This document shows positions 46,218 to 54,687 of a stretch of DNA of 64,000 nt, in pieces. The notes under the pieces were generated by a model. That model made no database searches. It was not told where the DNA came from and worked only from the letters and a program-made list of their open reading frames with translations. The stretch is from contig NZ_CP022521.1 in assembly GCF_002234535.1 (NCBI RefSeq), forward strand, positions 5,874,001 to 5,938,000, read 5' to 3'. A program made the translations under genes and the position numbers. Every line of letters starts with the position of its first letter. Position 1 is the first letter of the stretch. This stretch comes from Actinoalloteichus hoggarensis. GTDB taxonomy: Bacteria; Actinomycetota; Actinomycetes; Mycobacteriales; Pseudonocardiaceae.

Positions 46218-47602
46218 ATGGTAGCAATAAATTTTCAAGCAACGCCCGGCGATAGCACCTGGGAACACCTCAACGCACAAGCAATATATACGGCAATAAA
46301 CACGGACGACACTGCCGCAGATCCCGAATACTTGATCGATTCTTGGACTAAGATCTCGCGAAATTTCGAGGCCATCGGCGGTTATATTGAATCCTCGGTT
46401 ACCACCTCGGCCGAGACACACGAAGGCGAAGCGGCCACCCGGTTCCGGACAGCATCCGCTCCGTTGGCGGAGTATGCGTTGAACATCCAGGACCAGGTTC
46501 GTCAAGTCACTAACGCGATCAGCCGACAGGTCGATTTTCAAGCCAGCACCAAGTTCCTCATGCCCGAAGGATCGCCTAAGCCGTCGAAGGATTTTTTCGA
46601 CACAGTCACGTTCGGGTTGAACGGGTACAACGGCGAGATCAACGCCTACGACGAGGAGAATCAAAAAGCCCGGGACCTGATGGCGGAGTATCAGGACAAC
46701 ACGAATGCCAACCTGGCGTCATTGCACGGCTTCGACCCGCCGGAGAATCACGCCATCACGATCAACAATCCTGGCCTCAACCGAGCCGATGAAGGGATGC
46801 CGGGGACCTTCGGCGATTCCGCATTGCCGGGTGGGGGCGGGCAGGTCGACGGTGGTCCCGGTGTTCCCGGCGGGGGTGGTGGAGGAGGATACGGCGGCGG
46901 CGGTTCGGTACATCCACCGGTCGGTGGAGGCGGCGCCAACCCGCCCCCTGCGCCTGCCATCCCGCCTGGCGGTGGCACTCCGACGCTCCCACCCTCGATC
47001 GGTCCGGACTTCAATAATCCCGGCGTCACCCCGCCGCAGAGCCCCCCGCTCCACGCCGGTCCCGGTCCCGGACCCGGTCCCCACGGCCAGCCCGGCGGAT
47101 TCGGCCCGCCCGGATACCCCGGTGGATCCGGGTACCCCAGTGGACCCAATGGCGGCGGACCCGGCCGATTTGGCGGCGGACCAGGCGGCCCCGGCGGCCC
47201 CGGCCGCGGCGGCGGTCGGATACCCGGCGGGCTTGCGGGCCTGGCGGCGGATTCGGCGGAGGGCGGATGCCTGGCGGATTCGGGCCCGGCGGCCCGGGTG
47301 GCGGCTTCGGACCGGGTGCGGGCGGCATGGGGTCCGGCGGCACCACCGGCGTCGGTGGACCTGGCGGTGGACGGATGCCCGGCGGCTTCGGGCCCGCAGG
47401 CGGCGCGCCGGGCGCAGGCGGTATGGGCGGCGGTATGGGCGGCGGCATGGCAGGCGGCGGGGCACAAGGACGAGGCACCGACGGCGAAGAGGATAAGGAA
47501 CACCAGCGTCCCGACTATCTCATCGAGATGGACGGCATCTTCGACAACGACGTCAAGGTCGCCCCACCCGTCTTCGGCGAAGACCCCCCGATGGGCCGCT
47601 GA
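46218..47602 (+). CDS. PPE-like protein with an apparent frameshift
   Basis: The start frame encodes an N-terminal helical PPE/WXG-type domain (residues 1-170: DSWTKISRNFEAIGGYIESS, THEGEAATRF) and then a long Gly/Pro-rich tail. Near 47228-47240 the Gly/Pro pattern leaves this frame, which continues as atypical sequence to 47627. The -1 (+2) frame from about 47237 carries GPGGGFGGGRMPGGFGPGG and ends RPDYLIEMDGIFDNDVKVAP, like the C-termini of related PPE proteins (EDKEH-RPD-L then APPV), at 47602. So the gene is either mutated in the GC-rich repeat or uses frameshifting. The 5' part shares the lower GC of its neighbours. Confidence 0.65.
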
Positions 47603-47627
47603 CCCACTCGGCGGCACGTCACCCTGA

Positions 47628-48072
47628 CCGCAGCCGCAGTCCACGCCGTACAGACCCGATTTTCGGACCACGGCACCCGCTCTTGCCTCTATACCACCGG
47701 CTCAGGTGACGCCAAGGGCGAACGTCCGACTGCGTGTCAGGTCATGACGTCCGCCGCCCGGCACCCTCAGCCAGGTATGCCCATGCGGAGCCACTGACCA
47801 GCGCGGATGTCATAGCCAGTCCCACACACGGCGCAAGCCCGGCGGAGGCGGGCCGGCCCTGGGGCGCGAGGTCCCGGCAGGCAAGCTCAGCCGAGCCGGT
47901 CGGCCTTGGCCGCCGCCACGAACACGACGGCACCTGCATGTTCCCACTGGAAGGAATCGTGCGCGCCGGGCGGATCGGAAAATTTAGAACCCGCCATAAC
48001 CTCGGCTGCATCATTGCACGCCGACTTCCGAGAAGGACCGTTCTTCCATGTGTACACAAAAGCGAGATCCAG
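47628..48072. other. Gene-free stretch with a repeat remnant
   Basis: No intact gene. Near 47926 it holds an 18-bp copy of the 3' end of the decayed gene at 48073-48487, in the same orientation, so part of it may be a relic of an earlier copy of that gene. Confidence 0.5.
47926..47943 (+). repeat. 18-bp direct repeat (second copy 48467-48484)
   Basis: gacggcacctgcatgttc is identical at 47926-47943 and 48467-48484, both preceded by a diverged GGCC-rich stretch. In the right-hand copy it encodes the last residues DGTCMF before a stop; in the left the stop is lost. It marks duplication of a gene end. Confidence 0.85.
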
Positions 48073-48487
48073 ATGACTATAGAGATCTCACCATTGGCAG
48101 GCTACGGACAAGGGACGTTCTTTTACGACGTGCCCGAAGCCGAGCTCTACAATCATTCGATAGAAGAGGTTTCACGGCACCTACTCTTCCCTGCCGAAGT
48201 CATCAATGCGGTGGCGGCATGGGACGACGAATTCCAGGCCACTTTGGACATAGACGTTCCACAAGACTCGGGATTCCCCACTCCGAGGCGGAACGCGCCT
48301 GGAGGGAGAAGGGCAAGGAGTTGGCGCTCCTGATCAAGCAGAAGTCTCCGGTAGTCCCGAGACCAAACATGCCTGGATCGAGAAGGGCAAAGAACTCCCC
48401 GCCCGCATCAAACAAGAATCCCCACTCGTCGCCGGCGTCGACTACCAGGCCAACGGCCACTACAAGGACGGCACCTGCATGTTCTGA
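48073..48487 (+). pseudogene. Decayed, internally duplicated hypothetical gene
   Basis: An ATG at 48073 opens a plausible AT-richer coding stretch (SPLAGYGQGTFFYDVPEAEL, then INAVAAWDDEFQATLDIDV) until about 48280. Coding character then shifts to the -1 (+2) frame (SEAERAWREKGKELALLIKQ, about 48282-48345), and again to a third frame (ETKHAWIEKGKELPARIKQE, from about 48359) ending GHYKDGTCMF at 48487. The last two segments are near-copies of each other, so about 75 bases were duplicated with frame loss. No intact protein can be made. The original function is unknown; its place after a PPE-like gene might suggest an accessory or immunity role. Confidence 0.55.
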
Positions 48488-48585
48488 CCTGCCGACCGAT
48501 GGTCGTCAGCACGGCATCCGCCGCGCGGACCCGGCTCGGGAGGCCGCACGGGAAGACAACACGGCCGCCTGCTGTTTCGGTGGGT

Positions 48586-48951
48586 GTGCGGATCGGTGAG
48601 GCGTCCAAGGCCAGCGGAGTGAGCACGAGGTCCCTGCGGTTCTACGAGGACGAGGGATTGATCGTTCCCGGCCGCCGCGACAACGGCTACCGCGACTACT
48701 GCCGCTCCACGATCGACCGGGTCCTGGTCATCCGGTCGTTGCTGGGGTCGGGACTCTCGGTGCGGTTGATCCGGGAGGCGCTGCCCCCTGTCACGGCGGC
48801 GAGCGAGGCAAGCCCCGAGCTGCTGGGCGCGGAGTTCCTTGCCGAGGTCCAGCGGTATCGCGATCGGCTCGCGGCACGGATCGCGGTGCTCAGCGAGCAC
48901 CGGTCGGCGCTGGACGCCTTTCTGCACGCGGCACGCCGTGCGGGCCGGTGA
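48586..48951 (+). CDS. MerR-family regulator
   Basis: A 121-residue regulator with an N-terminal MerR winged helix (VRIGEASKASGVSTRSLRFY, EDEGLIVPGRRDNGYRDY) and a short coiled-coil (LGAEFLAEVQRYRDRLAARI). There are no metal-binding cysteines, so it fits the drug/redox-type branch. GTG at 48586 matches the usual family start; GTG at 48580 is an alternative. It precedes the quinone oxidoreductase by 52 bases in the same orientation and probably activates that gene through the dyad at 48962-48987. Confidence 0.83.
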   Translation: MRIGEASKASGVSTRSLRFYEDEGLIVPGRRDNGYRDYCRSTIDRVLVIRSLLGSGLSVRLIREALPPVTAASEASPELLGAEFLAEVQRYRDRLAARIAVLSEHRSALDAFLHAARRAGR

Positions 48952-48961
48952 GTGGTGCGCG

Positions 48962-48996
48962 GCTTGATCTTGCCGCAAGTGTGAAGCTCCTACGTT
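48962..48996 (+). promoter_or_regulatory. MerR-type dyad and promoter before the oxidoreductase
   Basis: GCTTGATCTTG and CAAGTGTGAAGC form an imperfect dyad (48962-48987) around ccg. A TTGATC -35-like (48964-48969) and TACGTT -10-like (48991-48996) flank it with a long spacer of about 20 bases, the arrangement MerR proteins act on by twisting DNA. The -10 is seven bases before the ATG at 49004, so the mRNA may be leaderless. Confidence 0.42.
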
Positions 48997-49003
48997 CCGG
49001 CGC

Positions 49004-50017
49004 ATGGACCTTCACGTCGAACACCACCCCGCCGCGACGACCATGCGCGCTCTTCGCCAGCAGTCGGATCGCGGGCCGGATGATCTGGTGCTCACCAGGC
49101 TTCCCCGCCCCACTGCGGGGCCGGGCGAGTACCTGATTCGCGTCGGCGCCGCCGGGGTGAACTTCGCCGACGTCATGCAGACTCGGGGAACCTACGGGGG
49201 CGGACCACAGCCGCCCTACCCGGCGGGTTTCGAGGCCGCAGGCGAGATCGTCAGCGTCGGGCCTGCGATCACCGATCCCTTCCCGATCGGAACCCGCCTT
49301 GTCGGGATCGGCGCGGGCGCCTTCGCGGAGTATGTGACGATCTCCGCCGACGCGGCGCTGCCCGTCCCCTCGGGCTGGAGCGCCGCCGAGGCCGTCGGCA
49401 TGGTGCTGAACTGGGTCACGGCGCTGGCGGCGCTGCGCCCACTCGGCGAGGTCCGGGCCGGTGAGGTGGTGCTCGTCCACGCCGCCGCAGGGGGCGTGGG
49501 GCAGGCCGCCGTCCGCCTTGCCCGGCACTATGGCGCGCGGGTCATCGCCACCGCCTCGGCTGCGAAGCACGACATCATCCGAGCACTCGGAGCCGAGGAG
49601 GTCGTGGACCGTCGACGGCCCGACCTGGCCGAGGAGATCCGCAGGCTGACCGGTGGCGTGGACCTCGTGTTGGAATCCGTCGGGCGGGAGACCTTCGAGG
49701 TCAGCCTGACCGTGGCCAAGCCCTTCACCGGTCGAGTCGTCATCTTCGGCGCCGCATCGGGCGAGGCGGGCGTGACCACGCACGAGCTGGTCTTCACGCA
49801 CCACGCCCAACTCAAGGGCCTACACGTCGGCGCGCTGGCAGCCGACGCGCCCGCCGTCTATCGGGCGCTGCTCGCCGAACTCGACGGGCTCATCGCTCAC
49901 GGCGTGTACCCGCCCGGCACGCCCCACGTCCATCCCCTGAGCGACGGTCCCGCCGTCCTCCGGCAACTCGAAGCGGGCCGGACCAGCGGGAAACACGCAC
50001 TCGATCCGTGGCGGTAG
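49004..50017 (+). CDS. NADPH:quinone oxidoreductase-like zinc-free dehydrogenase
   Basis: A 337-residue medium-chain dehydrogenase/reductase of the quinone oxidoreductase group, reducing quinones or enones with NADPH. It has the GroES-like N-terminal domain (GEYLIRVGAAGVNFADVMQT) and the nucleotide fold VLVHAAAGGVGQAAVRLARH. Zinc-ligand cysteines of alcohol dehydrogenases are absent. It stands under the MerR gene just upstream and may detoxify quinones or electrophiles. Confidence 0.9.
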   Translation: MDLHVEHHPAATTMRALRQQSDRGPDDLVLTRLPRPTAGPGEYLIRVGAAGVNFADVMQTRGTYGGGPQPPYPAGFEAAGEIVSVGPAITDPFPIGTRLVGIGAGAFAEYVTISADAALPVPSGWSAAEAVGMVLNWVTALAALRPLGEVRAGEVVLVHAAAGGVGQAAVRLARHYGARVIATASAAKHDIIRALGAEEVVDRRRPDLAEEIRRLTGGVDLVLESVGRETFEVSLTVAKPFTGRVVIFGAASGEAGVTTHELVFTHHAQLKGLHVGALAADAPAVYRALLAELDGLIAHGVYPPGTPHVHPLSDGPAVLRQLEAGRTSGKHALDPWR

Positions 50018-50069
50018 GCACCGATTCCCGAACGACAGCCTCCTCCGGTACCCCACCTGTTGCTGTCTT

Positions 50070-50215
50070 CAGGAGGATTCAGGACCGCTCCTTCCGCCCT
50101 CGACGTCTTCAGACGGGCGCTGCCCGCACTCCAGACCGGCGATGCCCGGGCCTGGCTGGAGCTGTGCACCGACGATGTCGTCTTCGAACTCCCCCTTCGG
50201 CCGCACGACTGCGCG
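50070..50215 (+). pseudogene. Truncated NTF2-like (SnoaL-type) relic
   Basis: From its CAGGAGG ribosome site onward this stretch resembles the gene at 54688: it encodes SALDVFRRALPALQTGDARA and WLELCTDDVVFELPL, against SAVDVFRQALPALQTGEVQS and WLDLCTEDVVFEFPF in the intact protein. The start codon region has changed and similarity stops after about 45 residues. It is a broken copy of the 5' part of that gene. Confidence 0.75.
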
Positions 50216-50613
50216 CAGAGTGACGATCATCGGGTGTACTCGCGGGACCGGTACCCGCACCATCGCCCGGCTCGAGTGGCTCGAGTGGCTCGACTGGCTC
50301 GGCACGCGAGCACGGCGCGATCGGGCTTCGACGGCCCGGCCGGTGACCTCCAGGCTGAGGCCCGTCCATGCGGGCGCAGGTCAGGTCGGGGCAGGCGGAG
50401 GTAGCGGCGTGGCGCACGTCGAGGCGACGGGTGGCGTGAGACTCCCACCCTCGAAGTGACCTCGACTCTCCTCCAGCGAGCGACGCGCACGCGACCGCCA
50501 CACCCGGTCCGGCGAAGAGCCGCGTGACCGTGTTTCGACGAACGTCCTCATCCATTCCGAGCTCGATGGCGCTCGCCACGGGTACGGCAGGCAGCGCCCC
50601 GACAGCAGGGGCA
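50216..50613. other. Gene-free stretch with 9-bp repeats
   Basis: No supported gene. It contains tandem 9-mers CTCGAGTGG, CTCGAGTGG, CTCGACTGG (50271-50297). The response regulator gene converges on it from the right. Confidence 0.5.
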
Positions 50614-51234
50614 TCACGTGAGGAGGCGGCGGCGGTAGCCCTCGGCCACCGCCGAGGCTCGATCGCGGACGCCGAGTTTGTCGTAGATGTGTTGCAGGTG
50701 GGTCTTGATGCTCGCTTCGCCGATGAACAACGCCGCCGCGGCCTCTCGGTTCGAGCTGCCGTTCGCGACCAGTTGCAGCACCTGCTTCTCTCGATCCGTC
50801 AACGTGCCGGCACCGGGCCTGCGCACCTGCCCCATGAGGTGCCGTGTCGCCGACGGCGCGAGCACCGACTCGCCACGCGCGGCCGCACGGACGGCTCGCA
50901 TCAGTTCGTCGGGCAGCGCGTCCTTCAGGAGATATCCGATCGCCCCCGCCTCGATCGCGGGCAGTACGTCGCTCTCACTGTCGAAGGTGGTCAGGATCAG
51001 TACTCGGGTGCTCGGTGCACGCTCGCGCAGGGCGGCGGTCGCGGCGACGCCGTCCATCCCGGGCATCCGAAGATCCATGAGCACGACGTCCGCCGCCAGC
51101 AGCTCCGCACGTTCGACGCCCTCCGCGCCGTGCCCGGCCTCGCCGACCACGACGATGTCCTCGGTGTCCGCGAAGGTGTCGCGCAGCCCGCCCCGCACGA
51201 TCGGGTGGTCGTCGACGATCAGCAGTCGAATCAT
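50614..51234 (-). CDS. NarL/LuxR-family response regulator (system 1)
   Basis: A 206-residue regulator. The receiver domain has Asp8/Asp9, phospho-acceptor Asp54 (VLMDLRMPGMDG) and Lys (LLKDALPDEL); the LuxR-type helix-turn-helix begins LTDREKQVLQLVANG and ends in KLGVRDRASAV. Its ATG overlaps the stop of the kinase (ATGA). It is the last gene of the ATPase-permease-kinase-regulator operon and probably controls that exporter. Confidence 0.93.
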   Translation of the reverse strand: MIRLLIVDDHPIVRGGLRDTFADTEDIVVVGEAGHGAEGVERAELLAADVVLMDLRMPGMDGVAATAALRERAPSTRVLILTTFDSESDVLPAIEAGAIGYLLKDALPDELMRAVRAAARGESVLAPSATRHLMGQVRRPGAGTLTDREKQVLQLVANGSSNREAAAALFIGEASIKTHLQHIYDKLGVRDRASAVAEGYRRRLLT

Positions 51235-52577
51235 CGGTCGGTCTCCCCCTTCGCTCCCGCACCCCCGAGGGCGATCGCCGGAACGCGCGCGCTGACGGAG
51301 GTCCCGTCGCCCGGTGCGCTCTGCACCTCCAGGTGACCGCCCACCCCTCTGATGCGCTGGCGCATGCTCGTCAGGCCGAAGCCGGCGCCGCCCCCTGTGC
51401 CGAAGCCGCGTCCATCATCCCGCACGTCCAACAGCACCTCGGTGCCCGTGTACGACAGCGTGACACCGACGCGCGAGGCCTCCGCGTGCTTCGCCACGTT
51501 GGTCAGCGACTCCTGCGCGACCCGGAAGAGAGACACCTCGATCGCCGGGCTCAGCGGCTCTCGGGTACCGGTGACCGCCAGCCGCGCGCTGATCCCCTGG
51601 TCCTCCGACCATCGCTCGGTCAACGTGCGCAGCGCGTCGGGAAGGTGCGCTCGCCCGAGTTCCTGGGGAGCGAGCGCCTGCACGGACCGTCTGGCCTCGG
51701 TCAGGCTGCTGCGCGCGAGTCGAAGCGCACGCGCGACGTGCTCTTCCGTCTCGCCCCGCATACTCGCGGACCGCTCCGCCGCCTGGAGTTGCGTGATGAT
51801 GCCCGCGAGCCCCTGCGCCAGGGTGTCGTGGATCTCGCCCGCCAATCGCTGCCGCTCGTCCTGCGCCCCGGATTCACGGGCCTGAGCGACCAGTTGCGCG
51901 TGGAGTCCGGCGTTCTCGTGCAGTGCAGCCTCAAGTCGCTCGACGAGTTCCTCCCGCTTGCGTTCCTCCGGCTCGCTGCGCGCCGTCAGCAGGATTCCCA
52001 CGCCGATCGCCGCGGTCTGCACGGCGACGATCAGGATGAACTCCGCGAGCATGTCCGAGGTCGGGTCGGTCCACACCCGCATCGCCGACCCGTTGAGCGC
52101 CACGGAGGTGGCCAGGACCCCGAGCACCCCCAACGGCCACGGCCTGAGCAGGTACGCGTGGAAGAAGCCCGCGACCGTGAAGACGAGGAAGCTCTCGGAG
52201 TACGTCATGAGGGTGACGCAGAGTACGAGCAGCCCGACGAAGAAGACGCCCGCCGACATGGGCCGGAGCGTTCTGCGCCTGATGGGCAGCGTGTGTCCGA
52301 ACAGCACCCACGGCACCGCGACCGCGACCAGCCCGAGGACCGAGGCGCCCTCGGGCCAGAAGCCTTCACCGGAGGCCGGGAGCACCCGCGAGAAATAGAG
52401 GGCCGTCGAGATCGTCAGCAGCGACCACGGCGTGATCAACTGCAGCAGGTCCCAGACCCGCAGCTGCTCCGCCTTCCAGGCCAGCCGGGAGCGATTCGCG
52501 GTCTGCGCCTCGTCCGTGACGGCGGATTCGCGTGTCCCGGAGCTCGGGTGCTCACCGGCCCCGGCGTCCCACGTCAT
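51231..52577 (-). CDS. Sensor histidine kinase (HisKA_3, system 1)
   Basis: A 448-residue kinase with about six membrane helices (50-195), a coiled-coil (DEERKREELVERLEAALHEN-like) and the HisKA_3 box with phospho-acceptor His250 (ERQRLAGEIHDTLAQGL). The C-terminal ATPase domain has VAQESLTNVAKHAEASRV (N box) and DVRDDGRGFG, then GFGLTSMRQRI. No large extracellular sensor, so it may sense within the membrane or via the adjacent ABC exporter. The ATG at 52577 is preferred over the GTG at 52583. Confidence 0.9.
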   Translation of the reverse strand: MTWDAGAGEHPSSGTRESAVTDEAQTANRSRLAWKAEQLRVWDLLQLITPWSLLTISTALYFSRVLPASGEGFWPEGASVLGLVAVAVPWVLFGHTLPIRRRTLRPMSAGVFFVGLLVLCVTLMTYSESFLVFTVAGFFHAYLLRPWPLGVLGVLATSVALNGSAMRVWTDPTSDMLAEFILIVAVQTAAIGVGILLTARSEPEERKREELVERLEAALHENAGLHAQLVAQARESGAQDERQRLAGEIHDTLAQGLAGIITQLQAAERSASMRGETEEHVARALRLARSSLTEARRSVQALAPQELGRAHLPDALRTLTERWSEDQGISARLAVTGTREPLSPAIEVSLFRVAQESLTNVAKHAEASRVGVTLSYTGTEVLLDVRDDGRGFGTGGGAGFGLTSMRQRIRGVGGHLEVQSAPGDGTSVSARVPAIALGGAGAKGETDR

Positions 52578-52583
52578 CGACAC

Positions 52584-53348
52584 CTACTCCCAGCGGAACA
52601 GCTTCGCGGCGATCGCGCTCGCGGTCACCGCGATTCCCGCCATTATGGTGATCTGCAGCCAGAAGGGCTGGCCACCGGCGGTGGCGGTGATCTCGCCTGC
52701 CTCGACGGACCACGCCGCGGTGAGAGCCTGTAGACCGGGCGGGATGAATTCGCCGACCTCACGCAGCAGGTCGGGCATGAGGACACGGGGCAGGAAGGCT
52801 CCGCCTGCGAACATCAGCGTGACGAACAGCAGGGTGCCGATCTGGTTGGCGGCACTGCTCGTGCGGGCCACGGCCGCCGCGATCATGCCGATTCCGAGCA
52901 GCGCCGCATAGCCGACGAGGAAGGCGACGACGAACTCCAGGGGCCGCTCGGGCGGCGCGATGCCCAGCACCGCCCACGCCGAGAAGATCATGAGCGCCGC
53001 GGCGACGACCACGGAGGCGAACGCGACGATCATCTGCGCCAGCAGGACGCCGCGCGGATGCGCGGGAGTGGTCGACAGCCTGCGCAGGATGCCGCGCTCG
53101 CGATACGTCGCGATGACCGACGGGACGTGCTGCACGGCGATCATCACCATTCCGAACACCAGTGCGGTCGGCGCCCAGATGTCGATGGACCGGAGCCCGC
53201 CCGTCTCCGGCGACGACTCTCGGAGGGCCGGGACGGCACCGAGCCCGAGCAGGAGTGCCGTCGGGAACAGGACACCGAACATGACGGTGGCGGAGTCTCG
53301 AAGGAAGAGCCTCGTCTCAACCTTGACCGCCTTCAGGGGAGCGCGCAT
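52584..53348 (-). CDS. ABC-2 exporter permease (system 1)
   Basis: A 254-residue six-helix ABC-2 permease. An N-terminal helix (TVMFGVLFPTALLLGLGAVP), the conserved RERGILRRLSTTPAHP cytosolic loop and four further helices are visible. The TGATG junction couples it to the ATPase. Related pairs export drugs or antimicrobial peptides, often under a neighbouring two-component system. Confidence 0.88.
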   Translation of the reverse strand: MRAPLKAVKVETRLFLRDSATVMFGVLFPTALLLGLGAVPALRESSPETGGLRSIDIWAPTALVFGMVMIAVQHVPSVIATYRERGILRRLSTTPAHPRGVLLAQMIVAFASVVVAAALMIFSAWAVLGIAPPERPLEFVVAFLVGYAALLGIGMIAAAVARTSSAANQIGTLLFVTLMFAGGAFLPRVLMPDLLREVGEFIPPGLQALTAAWSVEAGEITATAGGQPFWLQITIMAGIAVTASAIAAKLFRWE

Positions 53349-54283
53349 CAGTCGACCGCCCTCTCGGAGAGCTGTGCGGAGCGCGGGGCGCGGCCCGTGA
53401 ACGCCATGAACGCGTCGTCGAGGTTGCTCCGGTCGACGCGGAGATCCCGCGCCACGACCTGCGCCCTGGCGAGCGCCCCTGCGACGCTGCTCAGAAGCTC
53501 TCCTCTGCCGGTGACCAGCCAGCGGCCCTCGGCGATCGCGACGTCGGTCACGTCGGGCAGCTCGGTCAGGACACTCCTGTCCAGCGGTTGACTCACGCGG
53601 AAGCGGACCTGCCGCACCGTGTTCGCTCGCGCGATCAGCCCCGCCGGCGTGTCCAGTGCGGCAACGCGACCACTGTCGATGACGGCGATCCGGTCGCTGA
53701 GGCGTTCCGCCTCGTCCATGAAGTGTGTGACGAGGAGGATCGTGACGCCCCTGTCGCGAACCCGTTCGATGAGGCTCCAGGTGTCGCGTCTGGCCTGGGG
53801 GTCCAGGCCGGTCGTGAGCTCGTCGAGGATCGCGACCTTCGGGTCGCCCACCAGAGCGAGGGCGATCGAGAGCCGCTGCTTCTGTCCGCCCGAGAGGGAC
53901 TTGTACCGCGTGTCGCGCTTCTCGGTGAGGTTCAGGAGCTCCATGAGCTCGCGCCAGTCGGCGGGTTCCCGGTAGAACGAGCTGTAGAGTTCGAGCGCCT
54001 CGGCGACCTTGATCGCATCGGGGAAACTGCTCTCCTGCGGTTGCACGCCGAGTCGTTCACGCACCTCTGCCCGGTCCTTGATCGGGTCGAGTCCCAGCAC
54101 GGAGATCGAGCCCGAGTCGGGTGTCCGCAGCCCGGCGATGCACTCGACGGTCGTCGTCTTGCCTGCGCCGTTGGGCCCGATGATGCCGAAGATCTCCCCC
54201 TCTTCGACGGTGAACGAGACGTCGTCGACGGCGACGTGCCCCCCGTAGCGCTGGTGCAGATCTCGTACTTCCACTGCGTTCAT
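53348..54283 (-). CDS. ABC exporter ATPase (system 1)
   Basis: A 311-residue DrrA/CcmA-type ATPase. Walker A GPNGAGKTTTVECIAG, signature LSGGQKQRLSIALALVG, Walker B VAILDELTTGLDPQ and switch His (LVTHFMDEAERL) are all present; a C-terminal DrrA-like domain follows from about residue 225. It is the first gene of the four-gene exporter/two-component operon. The ribosome site is weak. Confidence 0.92.
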   Translation of the reverse strand: MNAVEVRDLHQRYGGHVAVDDVSFTVEEGEIFGIIGPNGAGKTTTVECIAGLRTPDSGSISVLGLDPIKDRAEVRERLGVQPQESSFPDAIKVAEALELYSSFYREPADWRELMELLNLTEKRDTRYKSLSGGQKQRLSIALALVGDPKVAILDELTTGLDPQARRDTWSLIERVRDRGVTILLVTHFMDEAERLSDRIAVIDSGRVAALDTPAGLIARANTVRQVRFRVSQPLDRSVLTELPDVTDVAIAEGRWLVTGRGELLSSVAGALARAQVVARDLRVDRSNLDDAFMAFTGRAPRSAQLSERAVD

Positions 54284-54612
54284 GCCGCGAAGTCTCGGGC
54301 GCACCGCGCCCCTTCTCATCGACCGTGGCGGCTGAGCTCGGGTTGATTCGTGCCTCCACCGTTCGGTGGAGGCACGGCGCCGTGTGGATGGGGACGCCCC
54401 GTCGGTCGTCGCGCGATCCGTCGCCCCGCCGGGCGGGCGACCCGGAGGACGGACCGACCTGTTCGACCTCCCGCGTCGGCCCCGGTGTTCGGATCGGCTC
54501 GACGCCGAGCGCGCCGCGAGCGTCGATGTCGCCGTGTCCGGTCGAGGCGGGCAGGCACCGACGTCCGGCCGCCGTCCGAACCTGCCGCGTCGCGACCACC
54601 CGAACGACCCGG

Positions 54613-54666
54613 TTGCCAACCGGACCGCAGGTCCGTATCGTCGAACAAAAGCGGACCAATGGTCCG
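54613..54666 (+). promoter_or_regulatory. Promoter with two palindromic TetR-type operators
   Basis: TTGCCA (-35, 54613-54618) and TATCGT (-10, 54636-54641) are 17 bases apart, and the spacer holds the palindrome CGGACC-gca-GGTCCG (54621-54635). A second copy, CGGACC-aat-GGTCCG (54652-54666), has its centre 31 bases downstream, about three helical turns, just before the ribosome site at 54680. The operon's third gene is a TetR regulator, the likely binder. The 330 bases to the left (54284-54612) hold no other gene. Confidence 0.75.
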
Positions 54667-54687
54667 ATTTGCCGCTCAGGAGGTCGC

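Noticed and set aside
48203-48460. Minus-strand frame opposite the decayed gene
   Set aside because: No ribosome site; it mirrors the plus-strand repeats, which make better sense as protein.
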